The notes beneath the pieces were generated by a model, which did not search any database, was not told where the DNA came from, and was given only the letters and a program-made list of their open reading frames with translations. DNA of 64,000 bases from Phocoena phocoena (lineage: Eukaryota; Chordata; Mammalia; Artiodactyla; Phocoenidae): positions 33,864,842-33,928,841 of the forward strand of contig NC_089232.1 in the NCBI RefSeq assembly GCF_963924675.1, written 5' to 3'. The translations under genes were made by a program, and so were the position numbers. Below are positions 10,437-20,960 of this stretch, piece by piece. The stretch's first letter is position 1. Every line of letters begins with the position of its first letter.

Positions 10437-12640
10437 CAGAATAATGGTTACCTCTGGGAAGATGAGAACAGAGAGTGCCTAGAAATGTGAATGAGAGAAT
10501 TTTGGAGGTAATGAGCTTCTGTCACCATGTTTGTGCATTTGTCAAAACTCAGTGAAGATTTGTGTATTTCATTGTATGTAAATTTAATTTCAAAAGAAAA
10601 ATGTAAACAAATATAAAACTCTAAAGCCATAAATGATGAAGTCTATAGGAGAAAATGTACTGATATCTGCACATCCTTTAGAAATATTTCAAAATTCAAT
10701 GTACACTGATAAGTGGAAAAAACGTATAGGTGAAAAAATATGTGATAAAGCAAGTATAGTACAGTGTTAATGGTAAAATCTAGACGGTGGGTATATAGAT
10801 GTTAACTCTAAAATTCACCTCTGCTATATGCTTGACAATGTTATAATTAAACCTTGAAAAATTATTTTCTTAAAAAATTTAAAGATAAATCAACTAAAAA
10901 TGATTGGATCTGATAAGATAGTTCAAAATGTGGCTGGATAAAACATAAATAAACAAACAAAAGCTTTCCTTTATAAAAACTAAATGGAAAATTAAGACTA
11001 TTCCCAATAGTAACAAAAGCTATAATATACATAGGAATACATTTGACAATGTGTGAGAACAATACGAAGAAAATTATAATACTTTACTGAACTGTATAAA
11101 ACCTGACCTGACATCTCATACATCTCATTGTAAAATAAGAGATATTTATGATAGAATATAAATGTTACCCAGACTACTATAAACTCAATGCAATTTCAAT
11201 GAAAAAATCTAGTGAAACACTTATTAATATGAAAAATTGATTCCTAAATATATTTGGAAAAGCAAATGGGTAGGTATAGTCAAAATTTGGAATAAAAATT
11301 AAAATGGGAGGGAGAACACTTTTGGATGTTAAAGTAAATCATAACATTTTAGTAATTAAAACAATGTTGATTAACCAAATAGATCAATGGGACAAAATAG
11401 GCAGTGCAGACTCTTATAAATATGACAATTTAATATGTCATAAAGATGTCAGTTTAAATCAGGAGGCATAGGATTTAATAAAAAATTGTTGGCACAACTA
11501 CATGTATATGGAATATTATAAGGTTTAATCTCTAAAATACATTCTGGATGGATTAAATTTCTAATAAACATCGTACAAAATAATAAACTTACTAGAAAAA
11601 AGGAGAATATTTTCTATTATTGTGGTAGATTATGTCTTTCTTAAGAAAAAATGGATGATCAAAAGCCATAAAAAATAAAACTGACAAGTTTGACCATGTA
11701 CAAAGTAAAAATCTCTCTAAGTAAATAGACATTATAAACAAAGAAGAAAACAAAGCACAGAGTGAGAAATTTATCTGTGACATAGATATGTAACATAAAT
11801 AGGGTATAAACAGATGAAGCAAAGGAATAGAGCTATTTATTGCATATGTAGCCAAGTTTTATCCCTAATATGTTAGGAGTGATTTATAAATGAATAATAA
11901 ACAAGAATAGATGCTAAGTCTCATTAGAAAATCAGGAAAATACATATTGGGACAACAGACTATCTCTTTTATTACATTTAGTCTATAAAAATAAGGAAAA
12001 TGAAATTTGAAAGAGATTTGATAACAATTTGTGTTAGGAAAATTGAGGAGAAAAACATTTTTTCATATATAGGTGGTAGGAGTATAAAAGAGTTCTGAAA
12101 GGATATTTTGTAAATCTATCAAATTTTAAAATTTTCTTTTAATCACGTGCTCCAAGTCTAGGCATACATCTTCTATACATAAAGATGAATGTGCAAGTAT
12201 ATTTATTGCAGCATATTTAATAATACCCAAAATTGGAGAAAACCTACATTTGCAATTATCAGTAATGGTTAAATAAATGATACATTCATAATATAAAATA
12301 CTATATATAAGTTAAAAGTTCTGACATGGAAAGAGATTCACTATTTATTGCTGAATGGAAAACAAATAAATTATAAAACAATATGTGTCTGATTATTTAC
12401 AATTGTTTAAAAAATATGTACTTTTTAAATGTGTAGAAAATGGCCCAGAAATATAAAAATTAAAATCTCAACAGTAGTTTCCTCTAGGAAATATGTGTAT
12501 TGGAGGAGTGTAAAGGGAGGGAATCCTTTCACTTTTTAATATTCCATTTGGGAATTTTATATATTCCCCATCCCCAACTCCCAACACACAAACATTTTAG
12601 AAACAGTGTGAAATGTATTTCTTGAGAAAATTTTATTTTA
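10437..12640 (+). mobile_element. Cluster of ancient L1 remains (ORF2 end and several 3' ends)
   Basis: Three pieces can be told apart. Positions 10437-10620 are an old L1 3' end (ATAATGGTTACCTCTGGGAA ... GTATTTCATTGTATGTAAATTT). Positions about 10621-10870 carry another 3' end (GTGTTAATGGTAAAATCTAG ... GTTATAATTAAACCTTGAAA). From 10862 the sequence follows the ORF2 C-terminal region and 3'UTR of an L1M-type element: 'aaaactaaatggaaaattaagactattcccaatagtaacaaaagc', 'taaactcaatgcaatttc', 'ttattgcagcatatttaata', and 'aacagtagtttcctctagg' near 12470. No usable frame is left. I read this as two or three nested or adjacent L1M insertions. Confidence 0.7.
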
Positions 12641-12655
12641 AAAAGAGGTATTACA

Positions 12656-12775
12656 ATGAAAGAAAAGGGAAGAAAGGAAAGGGAGTGGGAAAAACAAGGA
12701 AGAAAAGAAGGAGGTTTTAAAAGAAAGATGGATGGGAAGAAGGAATCAGTGTACCATGGAGAGGAGGAGAAATAG
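12656..12775 (+). repeat. Purine (GGAA/GAAA) tract
   Basis: A run of almost only A and G on the plus strand, such as GAAAGAAAAGGGAAGAAAGG and GGAAGAAAAGAAGGAGG. It is interrupted by a TTTT at about 12716-12719. Such tracts are prone to triplex formation. Confidence 0.7.
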
Positions 12776-14689
12776 TGGATGTTAGAAAAGATTTGGAGAA
12801 GGAATGGTAAGGCAGCTGAGTAATGAGATGTGAGGATGGCCAAACTTTCCTAGCTAGTATGCTTGGACCCTGGAAAGAGGGCCTTACCCTGAGCTCCACA
12901 CTTAAGAAGGACAAGCATATCACAAACACACACATATCAAATATGTTGAGGGACTCATGGGCATTCTGCTGCTCGGGATCCGATGTCCAGTACTGGCCCA
13001 GCATGACCCTAAACATCCAATGTTGCAACTACCATTGCTGAAGCCCTGGGGCGGGGAACACTTCTCCACATCTATTCCTGTGTCTTCAAAACAAAAAGCA
13101 GCTTGCATCTGAATGCCAGGAAGGTTTGTGGGCAATACTGTTGCTGACCTCAGAGGAGATACTGCATCAGATGCAGGACTATTTGAGCAACTAAAGCATT
13201 TAGTGAAGAGAAGATAAGTTAATTAATTTGTCATGTCCTTCTTCTTAGACAGGGTGAATGACATATATTCTCACATAACAATGTATCATTTTCAAGCATC
13301 CATTTTCTTATTTTTCTTCATTTTCCAATTTCCAATTCTTTCAACTTAACAGTTTTAGAAAAAGAGTGCAGCATTTGGAAGCTTTTGCACATTGTGATGG
13401 CTGAAGGAACACTTTTCAGCATTAAATAATTCACAATTTTCTTAAATATGTGTATGTGTGTGTATGTTCCTACATGCACCACGCATGAGATATAATACCA
13501 ATTCCTTCTATTAGTGTGTAAATCTAGGTAATGTTTTAAAAAGTGATGAAAATTGCAATATGTGTTAATAATCTGTGTGAAGAAGCTAAGATAATTTATA
13601 ATAACTTTTGATAATAATAATTTATCATAAGCAATCCATTTAAATGTTCAAACATGATATACAAAATTCTTATGTTATTTATAAATCTAAGTGTTGATGT
13701 AAGAATTTTATTGGTAACTTAAGATGCTATTGCCACAGGAGAGCAAAATTTCTAAAACTGAAATAAATGAAACACTGAGATTAATAAACTGAAATCAACT
13801 GAAATGAATAAAGCTACAATGAATCACAAAAGGTTGTCAAATTTGGCATTAGTACATAAATTATGCAAAATTCTTGATTATCGGAACATAATCAGTGATT
13901 TTGCTGAAATGAAGGTAAAATATATATTTTATGAAAAATATATAATAATTTATGAATTATGTGTTAGTATCATTGCTTATCCAATATCACTGTTGCATCG
14001 ATAGAAGAGCTAGACATTAAACAATGATTGAATACACTAGTCTCTTCTGTTTTGCCAACTTTCAATGCTATAAAAACTTTAGCTTTACATCTTTCTGTTT
14101 TGTGTTATAAATGAATATAGTCAAAGATGGAGAGGTTTAGAAGAAATATATCTTTTTTAACAGTCTGCTAACTTGATTCAGATCCTTTAACTATTTACTC
14201 ATAAAGTATATGGTTCTCCATTTGTAGTCCTGGCCAGGCCCTGCAGATTTTAGGTGTGGACCCCTTGCTAGTTTCTTCACAGTTGAAGCCCTCCAACCAG
14301 CCTCATTCCTTTCCTCTGCCACTGTACATTGCACACAACCAACTGAATCATTAATCTACTGATGCTACAACCACTGGGCTGGATGATTTACAATTCTATC
14401 TCCTATTACCATATTAACTGCTGCAATGTGTAGGCATGGCAAGATCGTGACATCAGGCAGATTAAGTCCTTTGAGAAAATAACTGAGGTTTCTTTTCTGG
14501 ACTACAGATTTATTGCGGGAGAAGTTGAGCTCTTTTCCCCTTAGCTTCCCCGGAAAGACAAACAGGAATTTGTATTCTGTTTATCTGGGATTTTTCCCAA
14601 GGAAAAGTTAATAGGCTATTGTTTTTAAGGTCTAATATCACTTAGAAAAACTATTTTCTAAACGTGGCCCTGTTGCCCGCATTCTTCTG
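12776..14689. other. No gene or clear repeat recognised
   Basis: About 1.9 kb, AT-rich after 13200. The short open frames at 12823-13041 (plus) and 12717-13028 and 12920-13135 (minus) overlap one another on both strands and have no recognisable motif. Confidence 0.5.
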
Positions 14690-15135
14690 CAATGTGATTG
14701 CTTTAACTACTGAATCTGGTGGAAGTGACGCCGTGCCATTTGCACACAAGAGACCTTAACTGGCCTGGCAGCCATTTCACTGGTTGGTCTCCTGTCTCTT
14801 GGAATACTCAATCTTAGAACAAAGCCCCCATGCCGTGAGCAGCCCAAACCACGTGCAGAAGCCACACGTTGGCAGTCTGGTTGACAGCCCCAAGTGAACT
14901 CCCAGCTGACAGCCAGTATCAACTACCAGCCATGGGGGTGAGTCATCTTGGACATATAGTTCAGCCCAGCTGAGCCCTCAGTGATAACAGCTTTGTCATC
15001 TTTCGAGGGCAACCACATGAAAGACACCAAGCAGGAACTGTTCATGGGCCTCGTCAACCCACAGAACCGTGAAAGAAAGGAACACGTTGCTTTTTTAAGT
15101 TTTGGAGTGGTTTAAGCCATGCCAATAGATCCTCG
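14690..15135 (+). mobile_element. Ancient LTR, MLT-like (ERVL-MaLR group)
   Basis: The 3' half follows the phrase order of the MLT-type LTRs: CTCCCAGCTGACAGCCAGTA-TCAACTACCAGCCATGGGGGTGAG, then TCATCTTGGACATATAGTTC, then 'gtcaacccacagaaccgtgaaagaaag', then 'tttttaagttttggagtggttt'. This is the usual polyadenylation-proximal end. No internal proviral sequence adjoins it, so it is probably a solo LTR. The 5' boundary is approximate. Confidence 0.55.
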
Positions 15136-15988
15136 TACCACGAGGTTTTAACTGAGGATTGGAGTTAACCTGCAAGATGGGTTAATATTGAGTGCAATGG
15201 AAGGGAAGACTTGAGCCTGTTTCAATGGAACAATTCTGACGGCAAACCATTGGAAGCGATATGTACACAAGAGGCCAGACTATGTTAGTCTTAGGAAGGT
15301 AATGAGATTTTTATCAGCACAATGATGGGAAGAGAAAGCTTAGGTGGGTGATGGCTGGAAATAGGCATGGCTCAAGAGCTGACCAGGAGCACCTCAATTG
15401 CAGAATGAGCTTTTTGTTTCACTTGCTGAAGGCAAAGCCTGGGATAGTTGGGTCTGACCCCCTGTTCCCTGTCTGCCGCACAATTCTGCCAAAGGCACAG
15501 CTTACCCGGAGAGAAAGGCTGAAACCCACAGTGGAAAGAAAAGATGAAAAAGAATGAGCTCATCACACGGGCATGTACCTGAGGCTTGTCATTCAAGGAT
15601 AGTTAGACCTTGGTGAGGGGGAATGAAAGGCAGGATCCTTATCGGACTGCTGTGGGTTTTTCACTAGAATTTGGTTTAGGGAAGAAATGTGACCTCTTCA
15701 AACTAATATCAACCGTGCTAGCATCTCTTTCAGATATGTAAATACCAAAACGAAGGGGAAAGACCTCAGGGTAGAAAAAATGCATAACATGTCATAGGGG
15801 ATTATTTCTATTTCATTTGTAAGAAGTCAGACATGATTAATATCTGCCTTAACCCAAAAGGAATAGTGTTAAGGAAGGGCTCTCCTAATTCTCCTGATCC
15901 TACCTGAGCTAAACAACTTTTCTGATGGACACTGATAAGGCCAAAATATATTTCTCTGGAATGTGAACCATTTTAGCTCACATCTAAA
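15136..15988. other. No gene or clear repeat recognised
   Basis: Open frames at 15348-15557 (plus) and 15372-15596 (minus) are antisense to each other, and neither shows a known motif. Nothing else stands out before the SINE. Confidence 0.5.
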
Positions 15989-15998
15989 AAGTGTATGA

Positions 15999-16201
15999 GG
16001 GCTTCCCTGGTGGCGCAGCGGTTGAGAGTCCGACTGCCGATGCAGGGGACACGGGTTCGTGCCCCGGTCTGGGAAGATCCCACATGCCGCGGAGCAGCTG
16101 GGCCCGTGAGCCATGGCCGCTGAGCCTGCGCGTCCGGAGCCTGTGCTCCGCAACGGGAGAGGCCACAACAGTGAGAGGCCCGTGAACCGCAAAACAAAAA
16201 G
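15999..16201 (+). mobile_element. CHR-type cetacean SINE (tRNA-derived)
   Basis: The 5' end GGGCTTCCCTGGTGGCGCAG carries the tRNA-like A box, and CACGGGTTCGTGCCCCGG carries the B box of the RNA polymerase III promoter. The non-tRNA body (CATGCCGCGGAGCAGCTGGG ... GTGAGAGGCCCGTGAACCGC) and a short A-rich tail follow. It is flanked by the 10-bp direct repeat AAGTGTATGA at 15989-15998 and 16202-16211, the target-site duplication left by L1-driven insertion. The low divergence and readable duplication mark it as recent. Frames crossing it on both strands are not genes. Confidence 0.93.
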
Positions 16202-16211
16202 AAGTGTATGA

Positions 16212-16621
16212 AATATGGTCTAAGAGGAAGAACAGTATATCCTTTAAGAAGATGACACGGTTAGGTTTATGTTAGGGTCTCACGCTCTTGCCTGAGGGGA
16301 AGAAAGAAAAGAGGAAGATGATATGGGAAATTTATCTGATTCCACTGAGGCCTTAACTAAAAATTCAATTCTTCAGATTTTCGATATGTGCTTACTTCTG
16401 TCCTCTGGATATTGGAGTGTGCTCAACACTCAATGAACATTCTTTGGTGTTTCATGAAATCTTAGTGACCTCGGTAGGATTGGTCTCCATCTCAATTCAT
16501 TTGGAAGACTCGCGTTGCACTTTATTGTGAAAATGTCCTCTTATTTTTATTATTCTCATGGCTATATTTTTTAGGGAATAGAAAATTTAATTTTACCTTC
16601 CCCTCCGCATGTGCACACATG

Positions 16622-16625
<4 letters not shown>
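16212..16625. other. No gene or clear repeat recognised
   Basis: Short unrecognised stretch between the SINE and a CA repeat. Confidence 0.5.

Positions 16626-16658
<33 letters not shown>
16626..16658 (+). repeat. (CA)n microsatellite, about 16 units
   Basis: A perfect CA dinucleotide run preceded by the CA-like phrase GTGCACACATGCACG. Alternating purine and pyrimidine of this kind can adopt Z-DNA. The Cys-Val repeats in the minus-strand frames are artefacts of it. Confidence 0.95.
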
Positions 16659-16661
<3 letters not shown>

Positions 16662-17039
16662 TCAACTCTGGTAGGGTTTGTGCGATATCCAAAGAGTATG
16701 AAAGCAAAAGTCTTTGGGAAGAAATATTCTACAGTATATGGATGGGAACAACAGTATGATACAGTAATAAAAATATTTTCAAAATCAAGTGTTAACCCTC
16801 TTTTCCCCTTGTCTTTGTGCAAATGTCCTATCATTCTTGGATAGTGATTAATTCTAGTTTTGTCTAATTGACTGCAGAGCTAGATTGCTATTGAGCCAAA
16901 TGGCCAATAGGAAGACGTCTCAGTCCTGGACTGAGCCATTTCTAGAAGGGTATTATTTATCTAAAGGTAATGAAAATTCGTAAAGATATGAGAGTTATTT
17001 ACCTATAAGCTATTTTAAAATCTATTATCCCGCATTCTG

Positions 17040-17262
17040 TAGAACCAGACTGGAACACAACTGAGGGTGTGTAAATCCCAGATGTTACTAGATATATAGT
17101 CTTGGGCAAGATATTTACTGAAACTCTCTGTGTCTCGGATTTCTCATCTGGAAACAGGGGATGAGAGTGATAGTACCAACCACGGAGCTCTGTTATATGG
17201 ATTAAAGTGATGAATATATGTTTAGAATTTGGAGCTCTGTCTGGCATAGAGCAAGTGTTATA
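17040..17262 (+). mobile_element. MIR SINE, nearly full length
   Basis: In order: AGAACCAGACTGGAACACAA, TAGTCTTGGGCAAGATATTTAC, AAACTCTCTGTGTCTCGGAT, TTCTCATCTGGAAACAGGGGATGAGAGTGATAGTACC, TATGGATTAAAGTGATGAATATATG, and TGTCTGGCATAGAGCAAGTG. These match the successive blocks of MIR on the plus strand. Confidence 0.75.
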
Positions 17263-17457
17263 TGTTTGTTAAGTAAAAATTATACCGTGTAGAATTAGAT
17301 AAATAAACTCTTGAGTGCTAAGAATACTGCCTGGCATATAGTAAGTTCTACATGCATTCACCAATATTACCAAATTAGAAAACACTTCTTCCAGTAGCCA
17401 CTCATTGCATTGGTGGGAGAGGGAGGGGTACAAAAAAATGAATAGGATGGAAAATTG

Positions 17458-17700
17458 ACCTTTATTTTGCACGTACTATGTTCCGGGTGCCTCATTATGC
17501 AACAATATTTATATTGTCTCTACCAGTTTTTTCTAGAACTAAATATGGTATAACTACAGCAATTTTACATAAGAGGAGATAAAACTCAGAAAGGTGAACC
17601 ATAAGATGACCCATAAGAGCCAGAAGCAAGGGAGGCCTAGAGAACTCAGTTTTGTCAGACGCCAAAATTCAAACTTCTTCTGCTAGATTTCACTGTCCTT
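17458..17700 (-). mobile_element. MIR SINE (antisense)
   Basis: Read on the plus strand: TTTATTTTGCACGTACTATG, 'ccgggtgcctcattatgcaa', 'ttttacataagaggagataaaactcagaaaggtgaacc', and 'gccaaaattcaaacttcttctgct'. This is the reversed MIR order from its 3' tail to its 5' end. Confidence 0.55.
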
Positions 17701-17724
17701 CAGAGTTTGGGTTTTCAGGGAGCT

Positions 17725-17880
17725 AACAACTTAACACAGTAGATAAATACACACAAATAATGATGGGCCTATGTGATAGTGACAAATGTCTGAACAAAAA
17801 TATAAGAAGTATAGTGCGCAGAGTGAAGGGAGGGGCATCTAATTGGAGAAGACAGAAGGAGGGCTTTAGAAAAAATATGG
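17725..17880 (-). mobile_element. Possible L2 fragment (antisense)
   Basis: AGTAGATAAATACACACAAATAATG followed by GTGATAGTGACAAATGTCTG and AATATAAGAAG resembles the inverted L2 segment 'agacaataaacaaataaata...gatggtgataagtgctatgaag'. The match is weak and could be wrong. Confidence 0.35.
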
Positions 17881-18107
17881 CACTTATTCCCAACATTATT
17901 CCCACCAGTATTCTTCCAATAACCATGCACTGACTACAGAGCATGCTCAGCTCTGAGCATGAGATCCCACAAAGAGCAGGATGTAGCAGTATATATGGTC
18001 GGAGTAAATGCTGAACCTGGGGGTAGTGGACAAGGGAAGGGAAAAGACGAGGGGAAAAGCTGGAGGTCATTGTGGAAAACACCAGCAACATACATCTCTG
18101 CCTTGGA

Positions 18108-18521
18108 ATCCTTAGATATATATTTAAGTGAAGTAAGTCAGACAGAGAAAGACACATATCATATGATATCACTTATTTGTGGAAGCTTAAAAAAATGGTA
18201 CAAACGAAATTATTTACAAAACAGAAATAGAGTCACAGACATAGAAAACAAACTTATGGTTACCAAAGGGGATAGCAGGGGGGCAAGGGCAAGGAGAGAA
18301 AAATTAGGAGTTTGGGATAAACATATATACACTACTATATATAAAATAGGTAAACAACAAGGACCTACTGTTTAGCCCAGCGAACTATACTCAATGTCTT
18401 GTAATAACCTATAATGAAAAAGAATCTGAAAAAGAACATATATATGTATAACTGAATCACTTTGCTGTATACTTGAAACTAACACAACGTTGTAAATGAA
18501 CGACGCTTCAATTTAAAAAAA
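18108..18521 (+). mobile_element. L1 LINE 3' end (5'-truncated), with target-site duplication
   Basis: It enters at the very end of ORF2 (AAGTGAAGTAAGTCAGACAG-AGAAAGACACATATCATATG), then follows the 3'UTR through CTTATGGTTACCAAAGGGGA, 'aggagtttgggataaacatatatacactactatatataaaatagg' and TGTATAACTGAATCACTTTG to a short A tail. The direct repeat GCCTTGGA flanks it at 18100-18107 and 18522-18529. The copy is moderately diverged, with scattered substitutions, so it is younger than the L1M pieces but older than the L1 at 33.5 kb. The frame at 17959-18375 runs into it by chance. Confidence 0.88.
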
Positions 18522-18529
18522 GCCTTGGA

Positions 18530-19447
18530 GAATGGTGCTGAACACAAATTGCGTGTGCTTTCTCAGACTCAACTGCCTGCTTCTCTACAAAGGTGTGTCT
18601 TGCCTCCCGGCCCGCCACGGTCTGCGTGACTTTGCTGGGCTCACTGAGCTGGCTGTAGTCTGAGCTGAATGCCCAGGATAGTGTGGCCTTTCACCCCTCA
18701 CGCCGAGCCCCGTCAGAGTTAGCAGTCCGTGGGGGAAGCATTGACCAATGGAAAAAAAGGAGCTGAGGGGAGTGAAGCAATCCAGTTCCCTTTCATATCG
18801 TCCTTCCATGGGCTATTCTGAGCTGCAGTTTCTTCTGAGGGCCTGTCAGACATGCCGAGGAACCTGCTGTGTCTCATTTCAGTTCACTGGGAAGCAGATG
18901 TCAACTCCGCTACTCAGAGCATTGCATTGCTTTGCCTCTGCCCTTGCCTTGTTTCTCTCTTTCCTCTCCTCCACTGTGGGCTTCTGCCTCTCAGATATAA
19001 AGAGCAAGCACTTTAATCTTTGCCTCAGGCTCTGCTTTCTGGAGGACCAGGGCTAAGGGAAGAGCAATGTGTTTTCCTCGATATCTGTATACTCTTGTAT
19101 CTTCCATTCTCCGGTACTTCTTAGCCCACCCTCTGAAAATCCTGAAACGTTTTGTAAAGATGGTTTATTAAAATTCAACACTTTGGACCAAGCCACAGAG
19201 TCGTCTGGAGCGTTCATGCACCACTTGATTCAAAACGCTGGTTAAAGATACAGAGTTCACAACTGAAGATGCTAACACCATTCTTGAGAAGGACCATAGT
19301 TAACCCTCTGTTATTCGTTTCGTTAGTGCTTTTTGTAGTTACTTTTTGGGGACTACAAACATATTCACAGATTTATTCACTCATTCACCAATAATTTGTT
19401 AAATTCTTAGCATGCATGAGAACTACCCTAAGTATTGAGATAGAGGG
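18530..19447. other. No gene or clear repeat recognised, except a possible L2 scrap at the end
   Basis: Locally GC-richer DNA at 18590-19060 with a 102-codon frame on the plus strand (18748-19056) that has a hydrophobic C-terminal half but no recognisable family. Positions about 19370-19440 (TTATTCACTCATTCACCAATAA...) resemble an inverted L2 3' end. Confidence 0.45.
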
Positions 19448-19449
19448 GT

Positions 19450-19494
<45 letters not shown>
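19448..19494 (+). repeat. (TG)n microsatellite, about 23 units
   Basis: A nearly perfect TG run, followed after TATAAA by CACACACATGCATGCACGTG at 19501-19520. The complementary TG and CA stretches lie in tandem, so the region can fold into a hairpin and is also a Z-DNA candidate. Confidence 0.95.
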
Positions 19495-19498
<4 letters not shown>

Positions 19499-19520
19499 AA
19501 CACACACATGCATGCACGTG

Positions 19521-20611
19521 CTCACTCATATACCAATCCTAGGGAATTTATAATCAGACAAAAACTAAAAAGAAGACATCAGTTCAAAATCTACATATAG
19601 ACCGTGTAAAATCAAATTGCTGTTCACAACCTTAGCTTTTATGTTTGCTTAAAAGTGGCAAAAGCAGGTACCAGTGATACTGCAGTTGTAGTTCTACCAT
19701 TACAACACCAACATCATCAACTAAAAAGGGAAAAACATTCGATCACTTAAATGGCAGTTAAAGCACATGACAGTAAGTTATGTGTTTAATTTCTAGCCTT
19801 CGTATTGGCTGATGAGTTTGAACTTGTGCAGTCTTTTGTCTATACACATATATTTAGAGTATTTTTCTCTCTCCCCTCTTTGGAAAGTAGAACTCAGTCC
19901 CCTTGACTTGCCTCTCTTGATCGTCACTGAGTCTTTTCTGGAACTAATAAAATCAGATTCTTTGCTTTATCTTTTGTTTGTATCGCTAGCTTCCTGGCTT
20001 TGTGTAGCCCGGGATACTCTGATATTGCCACTGATCGGGTTATTATTACATTTACAGTGAGTTTGCTAGAGGAGAAAAATACCTTTGATTCTAGAGGAGG
20101 AATGGGAATGAAAAAGACTAGCTCTGTTTCTTTTTGGGTAAGATGTGGGTTTCAAATCCACAGGAAGGCAAAATCATGAAGGCAGTCTCCGGAAAAAAAA
20201 TGATCTTGTCCATTTCAGACTGCACTTTTCTTTCCCTCTGTGAGTCTCCCTCAGCCTTCATGGAAAGGCTTGGGCCTAATGAGAGGGAAAATTAGCATTA
20301 AAACATGTCAATCATCCAAGTAAAACAATAAAATACAAAATGGAACTACTTGAGGATATGTACCATTGTCCATTGCTTCTCAGAGTATGTCTGTGAACTA
20401 TTCCTTAACAGGTGTGGTTAGTTAAAGAACTTGGGTCAGAAAACAAATCAACTATGTCACCAAGCATGCCGTTTGGTTTATTTGACCTTTTTTCATGGTA
20501 AGACTTTCTGGAAATGAGTAGCATTCTGATTTATATTCTGACACAAGCATCTTATTTCATCAATTACGGTGGCTTACCGAGGAGCACCACCTTAGCACAT
20601 TAGTCAAGATT
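19521..20611. other. No gene or clear repeat recognised
   Basis: About 1.1 kb. An 82-codon frame at 19812-20060 encodes a Leu- and Ser-rich hydrophobic peptide without recognisable similarity and is probably a chance frame. Confidence 0.5.
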
Positions 20612-20960
20612 GTCTTTGTTACACTGCAGTAACAATCAACCCCCATATCTCGATGGCTTAACCTAACCCAACTGCAATTTCTCAATCATGCTACCATCCC
20701 AAGCAGGTTGATGGGGCTCAGCCCCAAACCGACTAGTAGGGATGGGCTATTGGAGACTCTACTATCTTACAGCAGAACTTTCTGAAATATATGGTCTCTT
20801 CATTTACCATGACAGGAGAGAAAACAGAAAACCTGTAAGGTCTTGACTACAGATGTGACCCATGCAACTTCCATCTCCATTTCTTTGGCAAGAACTAGCT
20901 ATGAGGTCCTACGTAAGATCAAAGAGGATGGAAAATGGAATTGTGGGGACAAACAGGATG
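20612..20960 (+). mobile_element. Ancient interspersed repeat, family unresolved
   Basis: The opening TACACTGCAGTAACAATCAA-CCCCCATATCTCGATGGCTTA resembles a common mammalian repeat phrase ('gtaacaaacaaccccaaaatctcagtggcttaaaacaa'). Positions 20840-20900 (ACAGATGTGACCCATGCAAC and 'tttctttggcaagaactagc') parallel that element's 'gaagtgacacacgtcacttccgctcac...ttggccaaagcaagtcac'. The class (LTR or DNA element) cannot be fixed by eye. Confidence 0.45.

Noticed and set aside
15999..16090. SINE head considered as a tRNA gene
   Set aside because: It has A- and B-box-like sequence but no cloverleaf-preserving 3' half and continues into the SINE body.
15869..16197. Overlapping 107- and 74-codon frames
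   Set aside because: They are translations of the CHR SINE. The same peptide phrases recur at 27.1 and 55.2 kb.
16626..16658. CA repeat considered as part of a CRISPR-like or satellite array
   Set aside because: It is a simple dinucleotide microsatellite. No repeat-spacer structure occurs anywhere in the window.
17959..18375. 138-codon plus-strand frame
   Set aside because: Its second half is the L1 ORF2 end and 3'UTR at 18108-18521. The frame only runs into the element.
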